DNA from: Caldifarciminota bacterium
Lineage (GTDB): Bacteria > WOR-3 > Hydrothermia > UBA1063 > CAJXJZ01
Assembly: GCA_027073945.1 (NCBI GenBank)
Contig: JALTEL010000692.1
Span: 1 to 14,260, forward strand
Direction of reading: 5' to 3'
Length of the DNA stretch: 14,260 nt
Below, in pieces: positions 7,132-14,260 of the stretch. Position 1 is the stretch's first letter. Every line of letters starts with the position of its first letter. Under the pieces are notes generated by a model. That model searched no databases. It was not told the DNA's origin and saw only the letters and a list, made by a program, of their open reading frames with translations. Both the position numbers and the translations under genes were made by a program.

Positions 7132-7902
7132 TTACCACAGCTTCCAGGCTGCCTTACGATTATTCCACATATCCGTCAAAGCATTCTTATCACGCAACGT
7201 ATCCATGCAATGCCAAAACTTCTCATGCTTGTAGGCCATTAATTGGCCGTCTCTGGCGAGGTTTTCCAATGGCTCAGCCTCCAACACAGTTGCATCATCC
7301 TCAATATAATCGAATACGCCCGGCTCAAAGACGAAAAAACCACCATTAATCCAACCTTCATCGGCTTGTACTTTTTCCTTAAAATTAACAACCCTATCAC
7401 CATCCATCTCTATCCTACCGAACCTCGCCGATGGTCTGACTGCAGTAACAGTGGCCAATTTTCCATGTGATCTGTGGAAACGAACCAATTCCGAGATATT
7501 TATGTCTGCAACTCCATCACCATAAGTCAGCATGAAAGTTCCATGCGGCCTCAAGATGGGTTCCAATCGATGTAATCGCCCTCCCGTCATTGTATCATGC
7601 CCAGTATCAACCATTGTCACTATCCAGTCCTCCGATTTGCTATTGGCCCAATTGATAGTCCCCTTACCCAAATTGACCGTCAAGTCGCTGGACATTAAAT
7701 GATAATTCATAAAATACTCCTTAATGACCTCTTTCTTATAACCCAATGCTAAAACAAAATCATTGAATCCGTAATGGGCATATATTTTCATGATATGCCA
7801 TAGAATCGGTATTCCTCCAATATCGACCATGGGTTTTGGTCTAACAACAGTTTCTTCGCTTAAACGTGTTCCTAAGCCGCCACACAATATGACCACTTTC
7901 AT
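7132..7902 (-). CDS. rfbF: Glucose-1-phosphate cytidylyltransferase
   Basis: This 256-residue nucleotidyltransferase makes CDP-glucose and diphosphate from CTP and glucose-1-phosphate, the first step of the CDP-deoxysugar pathway. The nucleotide loop is CGGLGTRLSEET (7-18), followed by RPKPMVDIGG (21-30), both characteristic of RfbF. Further family features are ALGYKKEVIKEYF, YGDGVADINI, GRIEMDGDRVVNFKEK and NGGFFVFEP, the sugar-phosphate-binding region. Length is as expected. GAGG lies about eight bases before the ATG. It stands 44 bases after the aminotransferase and 14 before rfbG, clearly in one operon. Confidence 0.95.
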   Translation of the reverse strand: MKVVILCGGLGTRLSEETVVRPKPMVDIGGIPILWHIMKIYAHYGFNDFVLALGYKKEVIKEYFMNYHLMSSDLTVNLGKGTINWANSKSEDWIVTMVDTGHDTMTGGRLHRLEPILRPHGTFMLTYGDGVADINISELVRFHRSHGKLATVTAVRPSARFGRIEMDGDRVVNFKEKVQADEGWINGGFFVFEPGVFDYIEDDATVLEAEPLENLARDGQLMAYKHEKFWHCMDTLRDKNALTDMWNNRKAAWKLW

Positions 7903-7946
7903 ATAGCTTACCTCATAAATATCAGGAGTAAAAAGAAAAAAGCTTT

Positions 7947-9089
7947 TTATCTTTCTTGTTTTATTAAGTACTCCTTTATTCTACTAATTATATATTGCAC
8001 ATCATCACTACTGAGATCAGGGTGCAGAGGTAAAGATAATATTTTCCCGTAAAGAGCTTCAGTAACCGGGAGTTTCTGCTTTCCTCCTCCAAATAAACGC
8101 AATAAATGATTCGGCTTATAATGAATACCTGTCTGTATACCACATGACTCAAGATAGCTCCGCAGCCCATCCCGCTTGCCGTTCACAACAAGAATTGGCT
8201 GAATATGAGGTATAATAGATGTCAGATCGGTATCAAGAAAACGGACACCTTCCAGTTGAGACAACTCCTCACGATACAGTTGGCTCAGATATCTGCGACG
8301 TGGAGCGAACTCCGCTTCCAATCTTCTCAGTTGAACCCTGCCAATTGCCGCAGAAATATTGCTCATGTGGTAACGATATCCTTGTCGGCTGACATCAAAC
8401 TCCCAACTACGCTTTCCCTTATAACGTTTCTCCGTATCTTTTTCAACACCGAGTAAACGGGCATCTCGTATCCTGGCCATTATTTCCACATCGGATGTAA
8501 CTACCGCCCCACCCTCGCCGCTGGTAATATTCTTGATGCCATCAAAACTGAAACAGATGATATCGCCAAAGCTACCAATCTTGCGACCTTTGTACGTACA
8601 ACCAAAAGCATGAGCTGCATCTTCAATCACGCGCAGGTTATAGCTATAGGCAAAATCGTAGATTGCATCCAGATCGCCCGCATAGCTGGCATAATGTACG
8701 GGCATAATCGCCCTGGTGCGCGGAGTTAAACGCCTTTCCGCATCAGCCAAGTCAATGGTGAAAGTTTCGGGATGTACTTCGCAGGCGACCGGGACGGCAC
8801 CGGCGGCAGTAATGGCTTGAAAAGAAGAGACGAACGTCAGCGACTGCACCAATACCTCATCACCCGGTTTCAGGGCTGCCTGCACAGCAAGATGAAGAGC
8901 GGCGGTGCCGCTGTTTACGCAGGCAACCTGATCGGGGGAAACCTCGAGATATTGGGCGATGTCGGCTTCGAAGCGTTGCACCTCGGCACCCATACCTAGA
9001 TAGCCGTCTTCGAGTAGGACGCGTGTGACAGCTTCCGCTTCTTGGGGGCCGACGATAGATTTTGATAGACGAATCAGACGGGTGTTCAA
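7947..9089 (-). CDS. DegT/DnrJ/EryC1/StrS-family sugar aminotransferase (PLP enzyme)
   Basis: With the TTG start at 9089 this is a 380-residue PLP enzyme of fold type I that transfers an amino group to a keto-sugar nucleotide. The PLP lysine is Lys186 in FSFDGIKNITSGEGGAVV, and the pyridine-nitrogen aspartate is Asp157 in VIEDAAHAFG. VNSGTAALHLA binds the phosphate and VHYASYAGD is also typical. Lys186 excludes RfbH (CDP-4-keto-6-deoxyglucose-3-dehydrase), where a histidine stands at this place. The substrate is unknown; sitting just before rfbF-rfbG, it may aminate a CDP-4-keto-6-deoxyhexose, or a dTDP-sugar. An upstream in-frame ATG at 9131 is possible, but it overlaps the previous gene and lacks a good ribosome site, while TTG 9089 has GAGGAGGAA six bases upstream and gives the usual N-terminus (NTRLIRLSKSIVG). 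Confidence 0.9.
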   Translation of the reverse strand: MNTRLIRLSKSIVGPQEAEAVTRVLLEDGYLGMGAEVQRFEADIAQYLEVSPDQVACVNSGTAALHLAVQAALKPGDEVLVQSLTFVSSFQAITAAGAVPVACEVHPETFTIDLADAERRLTPRTRAIMPVHYASYAGDLDAIYDFAYSYNLRVIEDAAHAFGCTYKGRKIGSFGDIICFSFDGIKNITSGEGGAVVTSDVEIMARIRDARLLGVEKDTEKRYKGKRSWEFDVSRQGYRYHMSNISAAIGRVQLRRLEAEFAPRRRYLSQLYREELSQLEGVRFLDTDLTSIIPHIQPILVVNGKRDGLRSYLESCGIQTGIHYKPNHLLRLFGGGKQKLPVTEALYGKILSLPLHPDLSSDDVQYIISRIKEYLIKQER

Positions 9090-9095
9090 GTAAAG

Positions 9096-9104
9096 TTCCT
9101 CCTC
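9096..9104 (-). promoter_or_regulatory. Strong ribosome-binding site that fixes a TTG start
   Basis: GAGGAGGAA on the minus strand is six bases before TTG at 9089 and lies in the 19-base gap after the glycosyltransferase stop. It is one of the best Shine-Dalgarno matches in the window and decides in favour of TTG over the ATG at 9131. Confidence 0.85.
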
Positions 9105-9108
9105 AAGA

Positions 9109-10392
9109 TTACGCTTTGGTCGGCAAGGCAAGAAGCCTCAAACGTCGGTAAATCCGTCGAACCAAGCCTTTTTGCAGCACTTTGGGGTCGAAATCTGCAT
9201 AACGAAAAGATGATTTGTCAATCGCTTCCAGAAATCGTTCGCTCACCGATGACATAAAATGCCTCTCGGCGCAGTAACGGTATGTCTGCTCGGACAATGC
9301 CTCAAAGGAGTCTGGAAGCGACTCAATCATGGTCTCCAGGCTGCGATTGCCCGGCTCAAAACTGTCCTTGGACAGAAAATTTCCCAGCACGTAATCGACG
9401 CTCTGAAAAAGCCAACGGTATTTATAATCCTTCGCTAGGTCCATGACCCTGTAAGAAAAATCGACCAGAATGGTAGGAACGCCCAGTTTCGCGCCTTCGA
9501 GCGCGGATGTCCCCATCGCGATCAACACATCTGCGTGCTCGACCAGGTAGTCGTCCAACGTTTGACCTGTCAATACGCCAGCCCAGACAAACTGAAAGGC
9601 GGCATGCTCGATGTCCAACTCCTGTACCAGCTTGGCATCGGGGCCATCTCCAATAATGTGAAATTGAATGGCTCGCCCTGTCTCTCGCGTATAGCGTGAA
9701 AGCCGCTTGAGAGTGTAGACCAGGATATGTATCTTGAAATCAGCCAGGCGCCCCAGCCAAACCACTGACACAGGATCGGATGGAACCGTCTTGCCGCTGG
9801 CCAGCTTCAGATTTTGCGCCACATCGTCACAGGGCACGGGGACGTACACCGGGTCATCGACGCGAAGGTTCAAGTACTTGGCCGTATGACGCAAGTTGGC
9901 GCCATCCATGAATAACAAGGCATGGGCTTCTAACATCTGCGTTGCCATCTCATGCAGTCGTTTAGACAGTCTGGGAAAGAGCAGGGCATTGCCCAGACGA
10001 TGAAACCAGAGGTGCCGCTGCTGGAAATCTCGAAACCGGGCTAGAGGAATCACAGTCTGCACCAAATTGGCCGGATGTAGCGTCCAAAAAACTACCCTGG
10101 TTTCGGGAGGGATACGAAGTTCAGAGCGCATAGTGTAGGGCAGGATGGACTGCATGACCAGCACCGTGTCGCCGGGGATATCGACGGGTACGCAATCAGC
10201 GAAAGAGATGAGGCTGGCCCCACTGCTTGTATCCAATACCCGTCCCATAGCTCCGTTGGGATAGTCAATCACATAGGTGGGGATATCATAACGGGCGGCG
10301 ATATGCTCTGCCATGCGCCGGAACAATACTGGCACGCCACTGACTTCCATGTAAGGGAAAAAAAACGTAATCGATGAAAAGCTATACTTCAA
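9109..10392 (-). CDS. GT-B fold glycosyltransferase (GT4-like)
   Basis: A 427-residue cytosolic or membrane-associated glycosyltransferase. The N-domain starts with ITFFFPYMEVSGVPVLFRRMAE (from residue 8), the first strand and glycine loop of GT4 enzymes. The C-domain shows VVWLGRLADFK (210-220), FHIIGDGPDAKLV (244-256), AGVLTGQTLDDYL (271-283) and SALEGAKLGVPTILVD (296-311). In that last segment Glu299 occupies the position of the GT4 E-x7-E motif, but the second glutamate is not obvious. The donor sugar is unknown. The start is TTG at 10392: the next ATG (10350) would remove the first strand, and no ATG or GTG precedes it in frame. A modest AGGA lies upstream. The gene follows the sulfotransferase by 30 bases. 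Confidence 0.85.
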   Translation of the reverse strand: MKYSFSSITFFFPYMEVSGVPVLFRRMAEHIAARYDIPTYVIDYPNGAMGRVLDTSSGASLISFADCVPVDIPGDTVLVMQSILPYTMRSELRIPPETRVVFWTLHPANLVQTVIPLARFRDFQQRHLWFHRLGNALLFPRLSKRLHEMATQMLEAHALLFMDGANLRHTAKYLNLRVDDPVYVPVPCDDVAQNLKLASGKTVPSDPVSVVWLGRLADFKIHILVYTLKRLSRYTRETGRAIQFHIIGDGPDAKLVQELDIEHAAFQFVWAGVLTGQTLDDYLVEHADVLIAMGTSALEGAKLGVPTILVDFSYRVMDLAKDYKYRWLFQSVDYVLGNFLSKDSFEPGNRSLETMIESLPDSFEALSEQTYRYCAERHFMSSVSERFLEAIDKSSFRYADFDPKVLQKGLVRRIYRRLRLLALPTKA

Positions 10393-10422
10393 TTTCGCCG
10401 TGTTTCCTAAGATCAGTTCAAG

Positions 10423-11409
10423 CTATTCATAACAGAACTCTTTCAATTCCCGATAAATCAAATCGATCTCGTATTGGTTCTCGTATTCCTTCCAAATACC
10501 CATGTATTGGATCGACATGGCCGGATCGAAAAACTGCCGGGGCCGCACGTGCACCGAAGCATCCTCGCCGAGAAAATCGAGAATCCTATCCACAGTCTTC
10601 CGATAATTCACCAGCAGATCTTCATATCGAATATAGAGAATATCGGGAGATTCGCCCTTATGGCGGGAGGAGATCTGTCGCATGAGGCGGAAACGATCGA
10701 TGAATTCATGCGCAGGGATCACCCACGGCGGTCTGCGCTGCATGGCGACAAAACTGTCCCTGTGGTCACGGTCCACGATAATGCATTTAGCGTCGTGGAA
10801 ATAGCGCATGGCCCGCTGAGGATAAAAGGGTTCGAAGGCGTTGTGCATGACAATGGTCGAGGTGCCCGCAGGTACGTTCGAGGATAGAAGTTCGTTCAAA
10901 TACCACCGCGTAGCGGCGAGAAACGAGTCCGGCGCGGCCAGATAGACTTCTCGCTCGGCCAGAGACTTGAGGCCTGCCTTATGCAGCAGTTTACGAGCAA
11001 AGAGCTCCAGTCCACCCATATCCGCCACCGGGTAGGGCCAGTATTGCTTCCATCTGGCCTGAATCAGGCGATCAAGGTACTGTTCCGACAACGCCGTGAA
11101 ACGACCGTCGTAGCGTTCGTCATAATTCCAACCGACCGCGTTAAACCAGGTTTTAGGCTGGGTCCATCGATTTTTAGGCCCGAGCCTGTGCACTAGCCGC
11201 CGAAAACGTCGAATGGCGGCATCAGAGCGGATGGGCGACCAGTCATCGACCAAAGCTGTCTCCAGATCACGAATACCGCTCTGTATCCTGATCAGCAAGA
11301 ATTCGAATTGTGCTTCAAGTACAGGATAGCCTTTAAATTCGCGAACCAACTCAATTACTGCCTGCTTGCCAGTAAAAGCATACCCTGAAAGATCGAGGAA
11401 CCTATACAT
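10423..11409 (-). CDS. Putative PAPS-dependent sulfotransferase
   Basis: A 328-residue protein with the outline of carbohydrate sulfotransferases, which move sulfate from 3'-phosphoadenylyl sulfate (PAPS) to a sugar hydroxyl. Residues 8-17 (SGYAFTGKQA) sit where the 5'-phosphosulfate loop is expected, directly after the first strand (YRFLDL). CIIVDRDHRDSFVAMQ (209-224) is the 3'-phosphate region, with Arg and Ser in the usual R-x-x-R-D-x-x-S arrangement. ILYIRYEDLLVNYRKTVDRILDFLG (257-281) is the conserved helix behind it. The loop lacks the common R-S-G-T/S-x form, so activity is less certain than the fold. Its place between sugar-nucleotide and glycosyltransferase genes suggests that the finished glycan or an intermediate is sulfated. 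The start ATG is six bases after the fdtB stop. Confidence 0.78.
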   Translation of the reverse strand: MYRFLDLSGYAFTGKQAVIELVREFKGYPVLEAQFEFLLIRIQSGIRDLETALVDDWSPIRSDAAIRRFRRLVHRLGPKNRWTQPKTWFNAVGWNYDERYDGRFTALSEQYLDRLIQARWKQYWPYPVADMGGLELFARKLLHKAGLKSLAEREVYLAAPDSFLAATRWYLNELLSSNVPAGTSTIVMHNAFEPFYPQRAMRYFHDAKCIIVDRDHRDSFVAMQRRPPWVIPAHEFIDRFRLMRQISSRHKGESPDILYIRYEDLLVNYRKTVDRILDFLGEDASVHVRPRQFFDPAMSIQYMGIWKEYENQYEIDLIYRELKEFCYE

Positions 11410-11415
11410 TCATCG

Positions 11416-12519
11416 CTAGCGATTAAAATATCGACGAATAGCCCTAATTACGGTATTGATATCTGAAGCAGACAGGTGTGGCCCCATCGGCAGACTCAAC
11501 ACCTCGCTGTGAATGCGCTCGGTGATCGGAAAGGCGCTTACTTCCAAACCCATTTCCTGGTACGCCCGCTGCAAATGCGGCGGTACAGGGTAGTGAATAA
11601 GAGTGCCAATCTCTCGCTCGCGCAAATACGCCTGCAATGCATCCCGCTGCGGAGTGCGCACTACAAAGACATGCCATACCGGCTCCAATCCCGGCAATAC
11701 TTTTGGCAGGACTAAAGGAGTGTCTGCCAGTTCATTAAGATAAATCTTGGCTAATTTTCGTCGGTGGTTATTCCATAGATCCAGGTGCCGTAGTTTCACT
11801 CGCAAAAAGGCTGACTGTAGCGGATCTAACCGAGAATTGAAGCCCTTGACTTCATTGTAATACTTTACCCGTGAACCATAATTGCGAAGCATGCGCACTT
11901 TATCTGCCAATTCAGGGTCATTGGTCGTTACGGCACCTCCATCTCCAAAGGCACCCAGATTCTTGCTGGGATAAAAACTCCATCCAGCAGCATCTCCCAG
12001 CCCGCCAACACGATGCCCTTTGTAGTGTGCGCCGTGCGCTTGGGCCGCGTCTTCGACTACTTTCAGTCCATATTGCCGAGCAATCTCGATAATGGGATCC
12101 ATGTCTGCTGGTTGGCCATAAAGATGTACCGGCATGATGGCTCGTGTGCGTCCGGTAATGGCCGCTTCAATACGGTTCGGATCGATGTTATAAGTCCATT
12201 CATCAGGCTCGACAGGTACAGGCGTAGCTCCAGCATAAGTTACGGCCAACCAGGTAGCAATGTATGTATTTGCAGGCACGATAACCTCATCGCCAGGACC
12301 TATCCCATATGCGCGCAAGATTAAGTGCAAGGACTCCAGGCCGTTACCGACTCCAATACAATGGTTCACGCCGCAATACGCTGCAAACTCGGACTCAAAG
12401 GCTTCAACCTCCTCACCCAAAATGTACCAACCGGACTCCATTACGCGGCGGTAGGCAGTGTCTAATTCTCCTTGCAACGCCGTGTAGCTGTACCTCAAAT
12501 CAAGAAACGATATTTTCAT
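11416..12519 (-). CDS. fdtB: dTDP-3-keto-6-deoxyhexose 3-aminotransferase (FdtB/QdtB type)
   Basis: A 367-residue PLP enzyme of the DegT/DnrJ family. The PLP lysine is Lys186 in [16 protein letters not shown], and Asp157 in [11 protein letters not shown] pairs with the ring nitrogen. The N-terminal [10 protein letters not shown], the [13 protein letters not shown] segment and [13 protein letters not shown] strongly resemble FdtB/QdtB and related 3-aminotransferases. The expected reaction is conversion of dTDP-3-keto-6-deoxyhexose to the 3-amino sugar with glutamate as donor. Its place directly after the fdtA-like ketoisomerase (stop and start three bases apart, GGTGAG as ribosome site) is the classical gene order and is the main reason for the specific call. 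Whether the sugar is Fuc3N (galacto) or Qui3N (gluco) depends on the isomerase and cannot be read here. Confidence 0.88.
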   Translation of the reverse strand: MKISFLDLRYSYTALQGELDTAYRRVMESGWYILGEEVEAFESEFAAYCGVNHCIGVGNGLESLHLILRAYGIGPGDEVIVPANTYIATWLAVTYAGATPVPVEPDEWTYNIDPNRIEAAITGRTRAIMPVHLYGQPADMDPIIEIARQYGLKVVEDAAQAHGAHYKGHRVGGLGDAAGWSFYPSKNLGAFGDGGAVTTNDPELADKVRMLRNYGSRVKYYNEVKGFNSRLDPLQSAFLRVKLRHLDLWNNHRRKLAKIYLNELADTPLVLPKVLPGLEPVWHVFVVRTPQRDALQAYLREREIGTLIHYPVPPHLQRAYQEMGLEVSAFPITERIHSEVLSLPMGPHLSASDINTVIRAIRRYFNR

Positions 12520-12522
12520 TGC

Positions 12523-12936
12523 CTACTCACCACCGGCCAGCACCACCGACACAAATTCGTCGTAATTGCGATAATAATCGTCCTCGTTATACAGTTCAGA
12601 TGCCAGCACTAAACACACCGAACCAGAAGAGAAGTTTTCTATCTCGCGCCAAACTAGCGGTGGAACATACAAGCCATAATAGGAGCGGTTTAGCTGATAT
12701 CTGTGACGAGATTGACCATTATCCAAGATCACATCAAAACTCCCAGAAGCAGCAATAATGAATTGATGACACGTCTTCAAAGCGTGACCAGCTCTCGTTT
12801 CGCCGCCCGGCACATCGTAAAGGTAAAAGACGCGCTGGATTTCAAAGGGGATATGGCGATTCTGCTCAATAAAGGTTAAATTGCCACGAGGATCGGTAAT
12901 TTTTGGTAATTCAATGATATGTGGATTTTTTTTCAT
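12523..12936 (-). CDS. fdtA: dTDP-4-keto-6-deoxyglucose 3,4-ketoisomerase (FdtA/QdtA type, WxcM-like cupin)
   Basis: A 137-residue cupin that moves the keto group of dTDP-4-keto-6-deoxyglucose from C4 to C3, preparing it for FdtB. Family features are DPRGNLTFIEQNRHIPF (15-31), VFYLYDVPGGETRAGHALK (36-54), SGSFDVILDNG (64-74) and YVPPLVWREI (90-99). The start is ATG at 12936, giving the usual N-terminus (PHIIELPKI) and length; a longer open frame to 13062 would overlap the acyltransferase gene heavily. The Shine-Dalgarno sequence is weak. In characterised FdtA an HxH pair acts in catalysis. Here the first histidine is kept (His51) and the second is leucine (Leu53), a change I believe also occurs in relatives. 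No dTDP-glucose synthase or 4,6-dehydratase gene is in the window, so the substrate must come from elsewhere. Confidence 0.9.
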   Translation of the reverse strand: MKKNPHIIELPKITDPRGNLTFIEQNRHIPFEIQRVFYLYDVPGGETRAGHALKTCHQFIIAASGSFDVILDNGQSRHRYQLNRSYYGLYVPPLVWREIENFSSGSVCLVLASELYNEDDYYRNYDEFVSVVLAGGE

Positions 12937-12964
12937 AATTACTTCGTTCCCAATTGATTTATTT

Positions 12965-13915
12965 TTATAGAACAATACGGAATATGTGTTCACTCCTTCC
13001 AAATCTGTATCCAAGACTTTCCAAAACCCAAATGACAGCTTTATTCGTGATTTGAGTAACATAAAATATGTGTTCCGAACCTACTTTTTCACACAAATAA
13101 TAATGAATCTCTGAAAGGATTTTGCGAAACCATCCCTTGAATTCAGTAGATACTGCGGTGAAAGCAACCTGTGATATTTTCTTCTTCCAGACAGCCCACT
13201 TATCACGGTGAAAATTAACGGTACAGAAAGCTGATGGATTAGGCACATTAGGCACAATTGTAATATCTGCAAATCCTTCAGAGATTGAAGCCTCAACCCA
13301 TTTATACATCAATCGGTCTGCATCCTCATGTTTTATAAACGGATCTGCGTGAAAACGGTCAAATGGGTTCACCACTATTTTTGCCGCTCTCCCTAGAGAG
13401 GAAATATCATCTCGCGTAGCTTCCCGCACAGGAAACCTCCTGTCATAGGTGTAATTGGTAATATCCCTATGATAGTATGCCCTGGTCTCTATCAATGAGA
13501 AACCTACCTCACCGAGAGCTCGCAGCGTAGGCAAATCACGGGAATCAACTGCAGCGAATAGATAGCGCATTCCACGCACTTTGGCCACTTTCAGTAGTGC
13601 TTTAATTGCATTAGAGTAATCTAGGTCAAAACGATACTCAGATGGATCCAGTGGAAACACTCCCCATAATTTTGCCACATCGTATCTAAAAAAAGTGCTA
13701 TCCCATGGAAGGCGCTCGCAAAAAACGCCAACCGTGATACCGTTCTCTGTATGTGTGAGGCGCAAGTCATTTTCATCTGGCAGTTTCTTCGTTAATACGT
13801 CAGCAAAAAGTTTTCGACCTCCCTCCCCAGAAATGCCGCGAATGAAGTCCATGGGGAACCAAGGTAAACTCCGACAAAGAACATCGCTGGCCCAATCGAG
13901 ATCAATTTTATTCAT
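12965..13915 (-). CDS. WecD-like GNAT acyltransferase, probably N-acylating the dTDP-amino sugar
   Basis: A 316-residue protein. FCERLPWDSTFFRYDVAKLWG (residues 65-85) matches the N-terminal signature of WecD-like sugar-nucleotide acetyltransferases (L-P-W-D-x-x-F-F). The second half has DRFHADPFI and ADRLMYKWVEAS, and ends with YVTQITNKAVIWVLESLGYRF, the final strand-helix unit of GNAT enzymes. The usual acyl-CoA pyrophosphate loop (R/Q-x-x-G-x-G/A) is not clear: the matching place reads STEFKGWFRKIL. Being first in the operon and 28 bases before fdtA, it likely acetylates (or otherwise acylates) the 3-amino group made by FdtB. In characterised Fuc3NAc and Qui3NAc pathways this step is done by a left-handed beta-helix enzyme (FdtC, QdtC), so a GNAT here would be a replacement. 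The ATG has GGAG seven bases upstream. Confidence 0.75.
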   Translation of the reverse strand: MNKIDLDWASDVLCRSLPWFPMDFIRGISGEGGRKLFADVLTKKLPDENDLRLTHTENGITVGVFCERLPWDSTFFRYDVAKLWGVFPLDPSEYRFDLDYSNAIKALLKVAKVRGMRYLFAAVDSRDLPTLRALGEVGFSLIETRAYYHRDITNYTYDRRFPVREATRDDISSLGRAAKIVVNPFDRFHADPFIKHEDADRLMYKWVEASISEGFADITIVPNVPNPSAFCTVNFHRDKWAVWKKKISQVAFTAVSTEFKGWFRKILSEIHYYLCEKVGSEHIFYVTQITNKAVIWVLESLGYRFGRSEHIFRIVL

Positions 13916-14186
13916 TAGAGTTCTCCACTACTCGTAAAACGATAACAACGCACTGCGCAGCACTACTATCCCATAAAGGTAGATGCACGATTCCATTACC
14001 TTGAGCACTTTGAGCTGGCGAGAAAACAACAAACTGAGTCCCACATACGGTGTGATGCCCTCACCAACGCGTAACTTGACTTATTAACATTGATATAAAA
14101 TATCTTTTTTCAAGTTCTAAACTTTTTTAGACCCTCACTTTAAACACTTATACGGATGGTCTCCTGGAGATTGCATCATTGAGACG

Positions 14187-14192
14187 ATTATA
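14187..14192 (-). promoter_or_regulatory. Possible -10 box of the operon promoter
   Basis: The minus strand carries a perfect TATAAT (GATTGTATAATCG). No good TTGACA-like -35 box stands 16-18 bases upstream, so it is only a candidate. If used, transcription would start about 265 bases before the acyltransferase gene. Confidence 0.25.
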
Positions 14193-14228
14193 CAATCTAA
14201 GCCCTTATTTTCTGTTCATATTTTTGAA

Positions 14229-14247
14229 TACTATAGATTCTATAGTA
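14229..14247. repeat. 19-base palindrome, possible operator
   Basis: The sequence TACTATAGATTCTATAGTA consists of two 9-base arms around one central T and is perfectly symmetric apart from that base. It lies about 40 bases upstream of the candidate -10 box. Size and symmetry fit a homodimeric regulator site, but it could also be the end of an unseen mobile element or chance in AT-rich DNA. Confidence 0.45.
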
Positions 14248-14260
14248 GGCAGGCTTAAAC

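Larger units (their letters stand above)
13916..14260 (-). other. Leader region upstream of the first gene; no convincing gene
   Basis: This 345-base stretch is AT-rich at its distal end and has no recognisable protein on either strand. A 50-codon stretch free of stops (13931-14080, minus strand) ends just before the acyltransferase and reads as a hydrophobic peptide, but it has no good start or ribosome site. It could be the decayed end of an earlier gene or chance. The region contains the 19-base palindrome, a TATAAT box and a small GATAT-TTT-ATATC inverted repeat at about 14091-14103. It is the best place for an operon promoter, if the operon does not extend further right. Confidence 0.5.

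Noticed and set aside
6761..7234. 157-codon plus-strand frame
   Set aside because: It is antisense to the well-supported rfbG and rfbF genes and has no family resemblance.
7947..9089. Interpreting this aminotransferase-family gene as RfbH
   Set aside because: The PLP lysine is present (GIKNITSGEGG), and the length is shorter than RfbH.
9090..9131. ATG start for the aminotransferase at 9131
   Set aside because: It overlaps the upstream gene and lacks a good ribosome site, whereas the TTG at 9089 has an excellent one.
12440..12455. GGCGGTAG-like element resembling the ops/JUMPstart core
   Set aside because: It lies inside fdtB and on the strand opposite to transcription, so it cannot serve as an operon leader element.
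12309..12758. 149-codon plus-strand frame
   Set aside because: It is antisense to fdtB and fdtA, spans their junction, and has a shadow-like composition.
12937..13062. Longer N-terminus for the ketoisomerase
   Set aside because: It would add 42 residues unlike the family and overlap the acyltransferase gene by almost 100 bases; the ATG at 12936 gives the expected start.

Overview
All recognisable genes lie on the minus strand and are read from the right end to the left. They form most of a surface-polysaccharide (O-antigen or capsule type) gene cluster. The window has three transferases (two glycosyltransferases, one sulfotransferase), a Wzy-like polymerase and genes for at least two deoxysugar nucleotides. 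No rRNA, tRNA, CRISPR array or transposase was seen. The organism cannot be named from this window. A Wzy-dependent cluster with mixed CDP- and dTDP-deoxysugar genes, moderate GC in the sugar genes and one AT-rich insert fits many Gram-negative and environmental bacteria.

Layout in order of transcription. (1) 14260-13916: AT-rich leader with a strong palindrome and a possible -10 box. (2) 13915-11416: WecD-like GNAT acyltransferase, FdtA-type 3,4-ketoisomerase and FdtB-type aminotransferase, a probable route to a dTDP-3-acylamino-3,6-dideoxyhexose. (3) 11409-9109: sulfotransferase and GT-B glycosyltransferase. (4) 9089-5562: a second DegT-type aminotransferase, glucose-1-phosphate cytidylyltransferase (RfbF), CDP-glucose 4,6-dehydratase (RfbG) and an RmlC-like epimerase, making a CDP-linked 6-deoxyhexose. 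The cluster lacks RfbH, so it is not the classical 3,6-dideoxyhexose route within this window. (5) 5575-3348: GT2 glycosyltransferase and the Wzy-like polymerase. Many of these genes overlap or lie within 30 bases of each other, as in one operon.

(6) 3278-1: the odd region. A broken fragment of the 5' end of a bi-domain (alcohol dehydrogenase plus Gfo/Idh/MocA) oxidoreductase gene is followed by an AT-rich pair of genes (a 481-residue papain/C39-like putative cysteine peptidase and a 60-residue charged helical protein). Then comes an intact oxidoreductase start that runs off the window edge. The fragment and the intact gene share a 158-base stretch that looks perfectly identical, and then diverge sharply. 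The peptidase pair therefore looks like a cassette that entered the cluster by recombination at this gene. This is the part most likely to be undescribed biology.

At the extreme left edge, the linker of the oxidoreductase appears to carry a copy of a GC-rich dispersed repeat read in frame.
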